NCBI RefSeq assembly: GCF_037176765.1
Contig: NC_090022.1
Span: forward strand, 179,234,117-179,298,116
Length of the DNA stretch: 64,000 bases
Reading direction: 5' to 3'
Source of the DNA: Anolis sagrei
Taxonomy: Eukaryota; Chordata; Lepidosauria; Squamata; Anolidae
The translations under genes were made by a program, and so were the position numbers. Under the pieces are notes generated by a model. That model was given only the letters and a program-made list of their open reading frames with translations. It was not told where the DNA came from and made no database searches. Shown here piece after piece: positions 30,640 through 41,610 of the stretch; within the stretch, counting starts at the first letter, position 1; each line of letters opens with the position of its first letter.

Positions 30640-30735
30640 GGGGTTGTTTCCAAGATTCCTGTTGATACCAAAATCCATGGATGCTCAAGTCCTGTTTATA
30701 TACAGTGGCATAGTAAATGCTGTCCCTTATATAAA
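30640..30735 (-). repeat. Tigger-like fragment
   Basis: ACCAAAATCCATGGATGCTC, AAGTCCTGTTTATATACAG and TGGCATAGTAAATG match a pogo/Tigger-type repeat also seen at 56953-57140. Confidence 0.5.
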
Positions 30736-31888
30736 ATGGCAGAATCAATGGCACCTGTGAATCGCAATTAAAGCATTCCCAACATATGTCAATTCAGTCT
30801 CTCTTTAATGACTCTCCCCCTCCCCCAAAGAAGTAGACTCCACCACATCTGTCACGGCCAGATCGGATAGCAAAAATAAGGACTTTCTTGAAGAGCCAAC
30901 AGATAGAGGTCAGTAGCTCCCAGCAGTCTGCTATGCCTAGCCCAACTACTATTAGAGAGGAGCCCTCAGTCAAAGTAAATACTCCACAGCAGTTTGTGCA
31001 AGCCCCTCTAGAGAAAGATGAAAGCATATCTAAGCAAGCTACAGAACAGTTAAATGTACCCACAACTTTAGAGCATTGATTACAGAGGGCAGGGATCTGT
31101 AGGTCTCATAGATTAGCTGAAATGTGCTTGTTAATCAAGCAGCAGCTGAGATCTTCAGATATAAAGATCTCAGTGCTGTGACTGCCCTTGTGTCACGTTG
31201 CCAGGGCTCTGCCTTATTTAAGTAGAGATGAACCAAACTCCCAGTTTTATCAAACAGTTTAATTAAAACAGCACTTACTTGCTGGCTGTTTTAATAGACC
31301 AAAATATAAAACATAAAGATAGCACTCAGCCACAGAATAAACAAAAACAGATAGCAAAAACAACTCTGTAGTCAAAAGGTCCAGTCCAGTGGTCAAACGC
31401 CGAGAGTTCAATAAACAGTCCCAGGATCAAGAGTTTATACCGTAGTCAAAAGCCAGTCCAAAGGTTCAAGGTTCCAGGGTTCCAAGATTACAGGAGACAG
31501 GTCAGGATACCAAAAACCCAACAGACCTGGAGGAAAAACCAGCAGCATCCACCACCAAAAATAACAATACTTTTCTCCAGAAGATCACTTCCAAGGCTTA
31601 CTCCTTATATGCAGAAACACCCAGCTGCAACCTATCTCTTGCATACCTCCACCCCTAATTGCTTTCATCCATGAACTCTTACTTACAGATTACTAAACCC
31701 TTTAGAACTAATGCTTACAGTAACCCTTCCATCACCAAGCACCATCAACTGCAGAACATATGACACCTTATCTAGCTTGAGTCCAATGCCCATTTGCTCT
31801 TGACCTAAGACCTGGCTCCTACACAAGGACCTTATTCCCCTCCGTTTGGTGATTCCTATCCCATTTAGACCACACTAGGGTTCGTTCA
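30736..31888. other. No gene recognised
   Basis: A 63-codon open frame (30888-31079, + strand, rich in Ser, Gln and Glu) has no recognised domain and no clear splice sites. The sequence may be part of an old repeat, but nothing diagnostic was seen. Confidence 0.35.
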
Positions 31889-33990
31889 TCCTTTTTTTTA
31901 AAAAATAATCTTTATTGAATAATTTCATATTAAATAAAACACGAAAGGCAAGAAAGAAAGAAGTAAAATAAATGAGTAGGTAGGAAAGAAAAGAAAAAAG
32001 ATAAAGAAGAAGAAGAAAAGAAAGAAAAAAAATTGTGATAACTTCCAGTCATTTTCATTGAGGTTTCTGCCTTTCCTTCTTTGTTTCTTCCTTATATTCT
32101 TCTATGTCTTCTGCTCGAGTGTGTATTCATGTCTTTAACAAATTATCTTCCTGTTATCTTGCTTAAAAAATTCTGTTATCTGGCTCCAGTCCATTTCTTT
32201 CTATGGGTTTCCCTTACTTTTTGAGATAAGATATGTTAGTCTATCCATATTTCTTATTTCTAGAATTTTTACCAGCCAATCTTCTACTTTAAGAATTTCT
32301 TTTTTTCTTCCACATTCTCGCCACCATTGCCATTAGAAATATCAATTTGTCTGTGTTGTCTAATTTTTGTTCATTCATCTCTAGTAAAAACAATTCTGGC
32401 TTCACTGTAATTTTTATTTTTAACATCTTCTGTATTTTTTCCTGGATTTCTTTTCAAAAAGTATTTGCCTTTTTACATGACCACCACATGTGGTAAAATG
32501 TTCCTTCCTTCTCTCTGCATTTCCAACAATTTTTGTTTATATTTTTGTAGCATTTTCCCAATTTGTGCGGTGTCATGTGCCATCTGTGCATCATTTTTAT
32601 CAAATTCTCTTTTAGATCATACGCATATGTGTCTTATAGCTTTTTGTTCCAAATTTCTTCCCATTCTTTCATTCCTATAAATCTGCCAATGTTCTCTGTC
32701 CATATTATCATATATTCTTTTACACCTTCTGTCTTTGTGCTCCAGTCCAATCGCTTCTTATATATTTCAGACACTTTTTCCCCATTAGCATTATTCTATC
32801 CCAAAATGATTCATTCTATGAGAAGTTTATTACTTTCTCCTTTATGAAGTATTCCTTTATTTGTCAGTAGTGGTACCAAAATATATTTTTGTAAGATTGA
32901 TTCAATTTTAATGTGCTTTCATTAGATATTATCCTTTTTACTACTTCAATATATCTCTATATTTGGGCCATCTGTCTCATCCTAGCAATCTTCTAAGGAT
33001 GATAGTCATAGGGGCGTTTTGGCATAAAATCGTTTTTATATTTTTCCCACACTTTGGATATGGCTGCCCTGATAAAGTGATTACCTTTTTTTCTAATTTT
33101 GTTTTACCATACCAAAGGTATGAATGCCACCCCGTTCTCAGTTCTATCCCTTCTAAATTTAATATTTTTCTGTTTTCTAATTCTATCCACTCTTTAATCC
33201 AGGTTAAGGCACAAGCTTCAAAATATAAAGATTAATCGGGCATGCCCAATCCTCCTCTTTTTCTTTCATCCATCATATTTTTAAAATTTTTTCCTTGGCC
33301 TTTACCCTTGCTGTATATATTTTGTAATATTTCTATTCCATTCTCTTAAGATCTTTTGCTTTTCTATTATGGGCAGATTTTGAAAAAGAAATATCACTAT
33401 TGGTAATAAATTCATCTTTATGCTTGAGATTCTGCCCAACAATGATAGGTTTATATTCTTCCAGTGATCTACAGTATATTCTGGCGTATAAGACTACTTT
33501 TTAACCCAAGAAAATCTTCTCAAAAGTCAGGGGTCGTCTTATACGCAGGTGTAGTCTTATGCATGGGAGTCGTCTTAACTCTATATTTTAACTGGAAAAG
33601 TTGGGGGTCGTCTTATATGCCCAGTCGTCTTATATGCCGGAATATACGGTAATCTTTTTTAATCCCTCTCCATTTCACCTCATAATTATTCTGTAATCAT
33701 TGTGAATTTTTTGATGTTCGAATGATCCTGAGATATTTTCACTTTAATGTTATTTGTGTATTCCAAATTTCTTTTAATAACTCTTGTTTTTTCTTTGGCA
33801 TACTTTTCATTATTGCTTTTGATTTTCCATATTTATTTAAAATCCTGATACTTCTCCAAATGTTCTTATTAACAGTACTGTCATTCATTTCTCCAATTTT
33901 GTGTGGGTCTTCAATTGTGCAAATTATATCATCTGCAGACCCATCTTCTTTATCAGTTATTTGACTGGGTGTCTCAATCTTATTCCTTTA
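31889..33990 (-). mobile_element. L1 LINE, 3' part of ORF2 and 3' UTR
   Basis: The minus strand codes, in broken pieces, for ADDII.TIEDP (RT), RSIRILNKYGKSK and [20 protein letters not shown], the L1 ORF2 C-terminus. The 3' end is an A-rich tail with AATAAAG at about 31889-31920. Many stops; 5' truncated. A family A MITE is inserted at 33472-33649. Confidence 0.8.
33472..33649. mobile_element. TA-flanked MITE, family A, short form
   Basis: 178 bp with ends CAGTATATTCTGGCGTATAA and the complement of CCGTATATTCCGGCATATAA, TA on both sides. An internally deleted relative of 4588-5324. It sits in the L1. Confidence 0.85.
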
Positions 33991-34944
33991 TGTTACACTA
34001 AAACACTCTGTCACGCTGTAAGGATTCTGCTGACTACACCAACTATGTAATGAATACTTTTTGAACCTTAAAAATGTTTTCAAATCCATTTTCAGTGGGG
34101 CAGAATATATCAGGAACTTCAGAGAAAGAAGTAGACACACAGACCAGGGCTTTCTTATGTAGCAACTTTTGGTTATCCATTACTTGTTTTGATAACCTCT
34201 CATTCAGCTCAGACTTGCTGGAGCTTAATCTATTCCGGAATAGATGTTGCCCAACTTTCTTAACTTAGTTATTTTTTTACTTCCTTAATTTAAAGAATCA
34301 TTATCTTTGACTATGTAAACATGTGTTGTTTACATCAAAAGTTCCCAGGTCATTTATTGTCACTTCAGAAGTTTTCTCATCAGCACTTTTCAGCCAAAGT
34401 TAATCAAATTTTTACCTCCTCCATAATGCCATTTTCCAGGTTTAATTTTAGAACGATATCTTCAGTCTTGCCAGGCCTTAATATGCCTCCAAACCACATG
34501 CAGCCCTGTGATACCCATTGAGATGGCAATTACCTTAAGCATCCATTGTTTTATCTGAACTAACACCACTGTATCCATCAGAGCTAGAATATTAAATCTA
34601 TATCATTTGCCTACCACATTCCATTCCAATCATACCCTCTTATGATTGGATCTATAAATGGACACAAATTTTCCTGCCACAGCCGCCATAGACTCTTGAG
34701 ATAAAAACACATGCTGGGAAAGCAACTCAAAACAGCTAGGGCTAGTTTCCTTATCATAGCTATTTGTCCTTGGGGGAGTTGCCGTGTTTCAGTTTTCCTT
34801 CGGCGTCTCAGGATAATCTTCCGTCAGTATAGAGAATCTATTTTTGTTGGTATTAGAGCTATAACCGGAGGGGTAAGTTGGGAACTTACATTATCAGTTG
34901 AAGAGGAGAGTAGGTGCTGATGTGTATTTGTATTTGCATTCCTT
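33991..34944. other. No gene recognised
   Basis: AT-rich sequence with short frames only. Confidence 0.4.
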
Positions 34945-35048
34945 GGGCTCAAAGAGAGGGATAGTCTTCGGCTTCTCTTTCTCAGCAGCACAATGGGGAG
35001 AAAGAGAAGCCGAAGATTATCCCTCTCTTTGAGCCCCATTGTGCTGCT
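34945..35048. repeat. Two interlocked inverted repeats (hairpin/pseudoknot-like)
   Basis: Arm X (34945-34983, 39 nt) is complementary to 34998-35036 with one G-U-type difference and a 14-nt loop. The loop itself, AGCAGCACAATGGGG at 34984-34998, is exactly complementary to 35034-35048. The order X-Y-X'-Y' is that of a pseudoknot. Origin and function unknown. Confidence 0.85.
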
Positions 35049-35185
35049 CCCAGATCAGGTATTGAGTTGTAAAGTAAGGTTCCAAGGAAACAAAATCCTG
35101 CCACAGCGAAGACCAACAAAAACCCTGGACTACATGGTGAACAGATCCTAGCCAGATGTTTTCTGAGCCAATCAATAGCCAGTGC

Positions 35186-35430
35186 AGTAGACCTGAATAG
35201 CCACATCAGGAGAAGAAAGGAAAACTTAGAGAAGACAGTGATGCTGGGGAAAATGGAAGAAAAAAGGATGAGGGACCGACCAAGGGCAAGATGGATGGAT
35301 GACATCCTTGAAGTGACTGGCTTGACCTTGAAGGAGCTGGGGGTGGTGATGGCTGACAGGGAGCTCTGGCATGGGCTGGTCCATGAGGTCACAAAGAGTC
35401 AGAAATGACTGCACGAATGAACAACAAACG
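35186..35430 (+). mobile_element. Bov-B (RTE) LINE, 3' end
   Basis: Plus-strand GAAGACAGTGATGCTGGGGA, GACCAAGGGCAAGATGGATG and GTCCATGAGGTCACAAAGAG, ending at AACAACAAACG. Short 5'-truncated copy in the opposite orientation to the other three. Confidence 0.88.
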
Positions 35431-35634
35431 AAATATAGTAAATATACTATGTTTACACAAGAATGAAAACTCTGATTTTGCCTTCAACCCTTCTCTGTCT
35501 CATCTGGCCTTCTGGAACATTTGACCCACCGGGGTCTGAACCTATGGTTCTTGCTAAAGCTGTAATCACATAATAAGAATATCTCTGTACTGTGATCCAC
35601 CTTGAGCCACGAGGAGAGGCAGGTAATAAATAAA

Positions 35635-35636
<2 letters not shown>

Positions 35637-35672
<36 letters not shown>
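35637..35672. repeat. (ATT)n microsatellite after an L2-like tail
   Basis: About twelve ATT units, preceded by CCACCTTGAGCCACGAGGAG and AGGTAATAAATAAA, an L2-like 3' tail starting near 35560. Confidence 0.75.
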
Positions 35673-35673
<1 letters not shown>

Positions 35674-36030
35674 TACTCACTCAAGGACTGAAGGTGGACA
35701 CATAATCCGATATTTCTGGTGCATCGAGGGATGGAATACCATGGTTTGGTTTGGGTTTATAGCAGTATCCAATGCAAACTTTGTCTATTAGCTTAAGATA
35801 TACAACAAGATTAAATGGCAAGGGGATAGAAGAATGCAAAAATCTGTAGTTTGCTTTAAAAAAAAGCATTTATTTCAAATGCACAAAAATAAATATTATG
35901 CAATTTGTTCCTGCTTATGAAACGCACCTAATCAATTTCTGACACTAGCTTTTATGTACACAATTAATGCATCTCTGGACAATGGAAACACTAGTTATTT
36001 CTGAAACACCAGACCTCAGGTATCATATTG

Positions 36031-36588
36031 TTACATAGTCATGGAAATAAATTTCCTTTCCCACACCCTCTTGAGAGCGCCCTTGACTTCCTTGTTCCCG
36101 AGGCTATAAATTATGGGTGTAACATGGGTGTAACATGGGTATAAATCAAAGAAGCCGCTTTATTTTCATCAAGAGAGTAGCTGGCCCTTGGCCAGCTATA
36201 TATGAAAATGGCACAAACATAATGGAGAACAGCCACAACCAGGTGTGCAACACAAGTGGAGAAGGCCTTCTTCTGCCCTTGCGAGCATTTAATCCTGAAG
36301 ATGGCATTGGCAATGAAGACACAGGAAAGCAGAGTGAGCAAGAAAGGAATGAGCATGTTTGTCATGCACACAACAAACATAACCATTTCATTGACATGTG
36401 TCTCACCACATGCCAAGAGCAACACAGGTGGGATGTCACAGAAGAAGTGGTTGATCAGGTGTGAATCACAGAAGTGGGGGACTGAAAATAAGCATGGTAA
36501 GTCCCAGGGGGATTATGATTCCACTAACATAGGGTAATAGCAAAAACAGCATGCAGAGATTTTGGCTCATCATCACAGTGTAGCACGT
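36031..36588 (-). pseudogene. Olfactory receptor pseudogene, 5' half missing
   Basis: The - strand matches the receptor at 24681-25631 from its residue 133 (YT..MSQNLCM) through TM7 to a stop near 36031. Similar blocks include ETHVNEM, KAFSTCVAHLVVAVLHY and VTPML. Everything upstream, about 130 codons with TM1-TM3, is gone: the homology stops exactly where a Bov-B LINE begins at 36589. Two single-base indels also break the frame, one extra base in extracellular loop 2 and one missing base in TM7. The TM7 site that is Asn in most receptors is His here and Tyr in the intact neighbour. Confidence 0.88.
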
Positions 36589-37042
36589 TGTTGTTCATTC
36601 GTTCAGTCATTTCCGACTCTTCATGACCTCATGGACCAGCCCACGCCAGAGTTCCCTGTCAGCTGTCACCACTCCCAGCTATTTCAAGGCCAAGCCAGTC
36701 ACTTCAAGGATGCCATCCATCCATCTTGTTCTTGGTCGGCCCCTCTTCCTTTTTCCTTCCATTTTCCCCAGCATCATTGTCTTCTCTAAGCTTTCCTGTC
36801 TCCTCATGATGTGGCTAAAGTACTTCAAATTTGTCTCTACTATCCTTCCCTCCAGTGAGCAGTCGGGCTTTATTTCCTGAAGTATGGACTGGTTGGATCT
36901 TCTGGCGGGCCAAGGCACTCTCAGAACTTTCCTTCAGTACCACAGTTCAAAAGCATCTATCTTCTGTCACTCAGCCTTCCCTATGGTCCAGCTCTCATAT
37001 CCGTAGGTAACTATGGGGAATACCATTGCTTTAACTATGCGG
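36589..37042 (-). mobile_element. Bov-B (RTE) LINE, 3' end
   Basis: Minus strand codes for MPWPARRSNQSILQEIK, KYFSHIMRRQESLEKTMM and GRPRTRWMDGILEVTGLAL. It abuts the truncated olfactory receptor at 36588. No target duplication is visible, so a deletion probably accompanied or followed insertion. Confidence 0.92.
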
Positions 37043-38014
37043 AAACTTTTCACCTTCCTAAAATCTGAACACATGTTAATCAAAATTTCTGAGGACTCCA
37101 GCAAAGAGGGAATAAACTGATCCACGACTATTTAAAAGGGTGTGTCAACCATAAGGAGAGGTCTCCAAGTGCCCCCCCCCCCTGCCAAAGTCTCAAAAGG
37201 ATTTCAGTGTGCTGTTGAAGAAAAACAAGCTGGGCTGTTGTTCTCTAAAGGCTTACAAGGATGTTGTTTAGTAAATTCTAATTTCCACTCAGCCACAGAG
37301 CTCATTAAGTGAAGTATTAGCAAGGAAGTATAGACTGTCCCTTTGGGTGGTTTCTCTCCATGGAATCTTATAGAAGGTCCCCGCTGTCCAATCAAAATGC
37401 TTGTTGCATGAAAGTTTCTGGAACGTCCTCCCATAATTGGAATTCTGCCCCTTCCAATGAATTTGTCCTTCCTTTTTGAAATTTCTAGCATTTCAGTAAC
37501 TTACAACTTCAATTGAGCATTCAGACATAGTTTAGACCTCCAAAGAAAATGGACAGGCAAAGTGACCACGAGAAGGTGAATGTCATAAATGGAAGAGTTT
37601 TAGGGGCAACTGGTTTTCAGCGTCTCATGCTCCTCAATACTAGAAATTTGGAAATTTAGGGTTTTCCAAGGAGAGCAGAATTCTCATCTGGAGGGGCAAT
37701 GGTTTCGTATTATCATAACCCCATAACCACATCCTGAGTTATACAGAAAGCAAGATTTCCTACTAAAATAAATATTTAAAAATAATTAAGACAACATTAA
37801 ATAAATCCTACAGATACACATATTATTTTATTGTGCCTGTTAACTAAAGCTCCCTACCTCCTATACACACACATTGAACATAAGTCTCACTTTCCAGTCC
37901 AGCATCTGTTAAACTATGAACATTTTCTCAAATCAATGCTTACTATATACATGATGTGAAGAATGAAATATATTGATAGAAAAATATTGGAACAATTAAC
38001 TTAGTTAATGTATA
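37043..38014. other. No gene recognised
   Basis: Unique-looking sequence with one 9-base C run near 37172. No exon or repeat recognised. Confidence 0.4.
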
Positions 38015-39190
38015 TCTACACACATAATAAAAGTGAAAATATGTATGTATGGTGTGTCCATTTACACAGACAAGCTCCCCCTTCCACAAACAGATATAGC
38101 TCCTACTGCTCAGGAGACATCAATGGCTCTTCCTTCAATGATATTGCAAGTTATAGAGAACACCATAAACATGTACAAGAGCCCAGCCAATGTCCTACAC
38201 AAACACCATATTGCTCACCACCCAAGAAGGTTTTCATACGGGGACTATTTCTCCCTAGATTTTATGTTTTTTCTCCACCACAAACATCCCAGTGTTCCTT
38301 ACTCTCTCCATTGGAGTGGAATTTGCATGACCCCTCCCACTGTCTCTTTCACAATCCTTTCATATTCTTTTCTATGGCACAAAACAAACAGAGGAATTGA
38401 TCAGCAACTGAACGTATTAGAGAGGTTTGGGGGAAATTCAGAATGATTTATAGGACTTGTAGGTATTAGAATGTATAGTTCACCTGCAATCTAAGAGCAC
38501 TCTGAACTCCACCAACAATGAACTTGAAACTAACTTGGCACACAGAACCCCCATGACCAACAAAAATACTGGAGGTCTTTGGAGGGATTTATAGGAGTTG
38601 TAGTTCACCTATGTCCAGAGCGTACTATGAACCCAAACAATGATGGACCTGGATCAAACTTGGCATGCATTCCCAATATTCCCAAATTTGAGGGGAATTG
38701 GCTTGGATATTTTGAGTTGTAGGTACTGAGATCTATAGTTCACCTGCAATCAATGAGCACTCTGAACTTCACCAAAGAAGGAATTGAACCAAACTTGGCA
38801 CACAGATCCCCCATGACCAGCAAAAAATACTGGAAGCTTTTGGAGAAAATTCACTTTGATTTGGGGGAGTTTTAGTTCACTTACATCTAGAGAGCACTGT
38901 GAACCCAAACACTGATGGATCTGGACCACACATGGCACACATACCTTATATGCCAAAATTTGATTACTGGAGGGGTTTGGGGGGAAACTGAACTTCTTTT
39001 CTGGGATTTGTAGTTCATCCACAACCAGAGAAACGGTGATCTCCACTGATGATAGACATGGACCACACTTGGCACACAGAAACCTCATGACTAACTCAAC
39101 CTACTGGAGAGGTTTGAAGGGACTGACCCACCATAGTGGGAGGTGTAGTTTACCCTATAACCAGAAAGAACACTGAACCCCACTGATTAT
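38015..39190 (-). repeat. Unclassified repeat (reversed, diverged, several modules)
   Basis: Repeated reversed modules: TAGTTCACCTGCAATC, GAGCACTCTGAACTCCACCA, ACTTGGCACACAGA and CCCCATGACCA occur four times with variation, as in the repeat at 15911. The border near 38020 has ACACATAATAAAAGTGAAAA. Longer and more diverged than the other copies. Confidence 0.65.
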
Positions 39191-39200
39191 GCATCTAGAG

Positions 39201-39559
39201 CAGGGGTCCTCAAACTAAGGCCCGGGAGCCAGATACGGCCCTCCAAGGTCATTTACCTGGCCCTCGCTCAGGGTCAACCTAAGTCTGAAATGACTTGAAA
39301 GCACACAACAACAACAATCCTATCTAATAAGCCAAAAGCAGGCCCACACTTCCCATTGAAATACTAATAAGTTTATATTTGTTTAAATTGTTCTTCATTT
39401 TAATTATTATATTGTTTTTAAGTGTTTTTTGCACTACAAATAAGATAAGTGCAGTGTGCATAGGAATTCATTCATGTTTTTTTCAAATTATAATCCGGTC
39501 CTCCAACAGTTTGAGGGACTGTGACCTGGCCCTCTGTTTAAAACGTTTGAGGACCCCTG
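39201..39559. mobile_element. hAT element resembling OposCharlie1 (OC1)
   Basis: 359 bp between exact 8-bp repeats ATCTAGAG (39193-39200, 39560-39567). Ends CAGGGGTCCTCAAACTAAGG and its inverse CGTTTGAGGACCCCTG. Non-autonomous. The OC1 assignment is from memory of that family's ends. Confidence 0.8.
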
Positions 39560-40087
39560 ATCTAGAGCAACATTGCCCAACATAAAAAAAACTTTAAGTA
39601 CTGATGGACTTTCTTGGGGATAATGTCAGTTGTAGTTAATTCACGACCTTATGCATTTTGTACAGTTAAAAACTGACTTTTAACCCAAGCTTGTAAATAT
39701 ATAAAATCAATACGAAATATTTTTGCTGCATATTTCATACATTTCCATTATGCACAAAGTATATTAACCAGATTTTGAGTAGCAAAATGTCGCAATATAG
39801 TCTGAAATCTAATCACAGAGAGAAGTGGTAGGTGAAAGTGATGTGAAGAATGCCTTTGTCTGAGTGAAATTTATAAAAAGTACAACATAATATAAATAAC
39901 ATATAGATCTAGGAATATATATATATAGCGAGGGGGGGATAATGTAGGGGGAGAGGTTTCTCTGGAACACTGAGAACAATTTGACTTCTTTACTTTTAAG
40001 CACATATATACTATTGATTCAGCACCACGAGCATAGTGAAGATCAGCACCATAGACAGAGCTCAGCACTGTTAATTTTGCTCTCACC

Positions 40088-40457
40088 CAGGGGTCCTCAA
40101 ACTTTTTAAACAGAGGGCAGGTCACAGTCCCTCAAACAGTTGAAGGGCCGGATTATAATTTGAAAAAAGGCATGAATGAATTCCTATACACACTGCACAT
40201 ATCTTATTTGTAGTACAAAAACACATAAAAATAATACAATAATTAAAATGAAGAACAATTTTAACAAATACAAACTTATTAGTATTTCAATGGAAATTGT
40301 GGCCCTGCTTTTGGCTGATGAGATAGGATTGTTGTTGTTGTTGTTGTTGTTGTGTCCTTTCAAGTCATTTCAGACTTAGGTTAACCCTGAGTGAGGGCCA
40401 GGTAAATGAACTTCGAGGGCCGTATCCGGTCCCCGGGCCTTAGTTTGAGGACCCCTG
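40088..40457. mobile_element. hAT element resembling OC1, reversed copy
   Basis: 370 bp with CAGGGGTCCTCAAACTTTTT at the left and AGTTTGAGGACCCCTG at the right. Same body as 39201, opposite orientation, with a (GTT)n run. No clear target duplication. Confidence 0.8.
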
Positions 40458-40477
40458 GTCTAGATCAAGGGAAGTCA

Positions 40478-41027
40478 TGGTGCCTTTGTATTCTGCTCTC
40501 CTGGAATACTGTGTCCAATTCTGGGCACCACACTCTTCTATTCTGCTTTGGTCAGACCTCACCTGAAGTTCTGTGTCCAATTCTGGGCACTACAATTTAA
40601 AAGAGAAAGGAGGGCGACTAAAATGATCAATGGTCTGGGGACTATGAATCCCTATGAGGAGCAGCTTAAAGAGCTGGGGAGAGAAGGTGGAGAGGAGGCA
40701 TGATCGCCATGTTTCAATATTTGAAAGGGTGTCATAAGCAAGAGGGAGCAGGCTTGTTTCCTGCTGCTGAGACTAGGACTCAGAGCAATGGGTTCAAATT
40801 GCAGGAAAAGAGATTCCACTTGAACATTAGGAAGAACTTCCTGATCATAAGATCTGTTCACCAGTGGAACTCTCTACCTCAGAGTCTCCTTCTTTGAAGG
40901 CTTTTGTACAAAGACTGGGTGGCCATCTGTCAGGAGTGCTTTGATTGTGTTTTTCCTGCATGGCAAAAGGGGTTGGACTAGATAGCCCATGTGATCTCTT
41001 CCCACTCCATGAGTCTATGATTCTAAG
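40478..41027 (+). mobile_element. CR1 LINE, 3' end
   Basis: [12 protein letters not shown] and [11 protein letters not shown] can be read in pieces; the 3' end shows AGGGGTTGGACTAGATAGCC and GAGTCTATGATTCTA. Several stops and shifts: an older copy than the one at 8373. Confidence 0.85.
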
Positions 41028-41149
41028 AGGAGGAGCGAGGAGGTGTTTAGAATTTGGATGAGAAACCACCAAAGGTGTTGTAGGGTATATTCCAGAGGGA
41101 GGAACACCTGTGACTATTCCATACAGAGGCGGCCCTATGTAATTTTCAA

Positions 41150-41346
41150 TGGTAAGCAAACAGTATTTTGCCCCTTCCCCCCTCAATCAATCACTGATAT
41201 ATATTTTCTGTTCGTCGTGGGAGTTCTGTGTGCCATATTTGGTTCAATTCCATCATTGGTGGAGTTCAGAATGCTCTTTGATTTTAGGTGAACTATACAT
41301 CCCAGTAACTACAACTCGCATATGTCAAGGTCTATTTCCCCCAAGA
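41150..41346 (+). repeat. Unclassified repeat fragment (ACTAGC family)
   Basis: TTCAATTCCATCATTGGTGG, AGTTCAGAATGCTCTTTGAT and ACATCCCAGTAACTACAACT, modules of the 15911 repeat. Confidence 0.7.
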
Positions 41347-41610
41347 GTGCCTCAAGAGCGCCCCTGGGCAAAATCAACTATACTGCAAATGCTTACTTTG
41401 CGTAATGGGTTGAGCCGCCCCTGATTCCATACCTATGTAAACTTGAAGGCATGACATATATTTTGTATGTATTTTGACACATATAGTCCAAAAAAGCAGT
41501 TTTTCCAGATTGACTGGAATGTCTTCTAACTAAATCCGATGATTGCCAGATATTCCAAGTAGAATGTTGAAAAGTCCCATAAACTTCATTCCTCCTTCTG
41601 CCTTGTTTTA

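Noticed and set aside
30888-31079. 63-codon Ser/Gln-rich plus-strand frame
   Set aside because: No domain, no splice context and no start support; probably chance or an old repeat.
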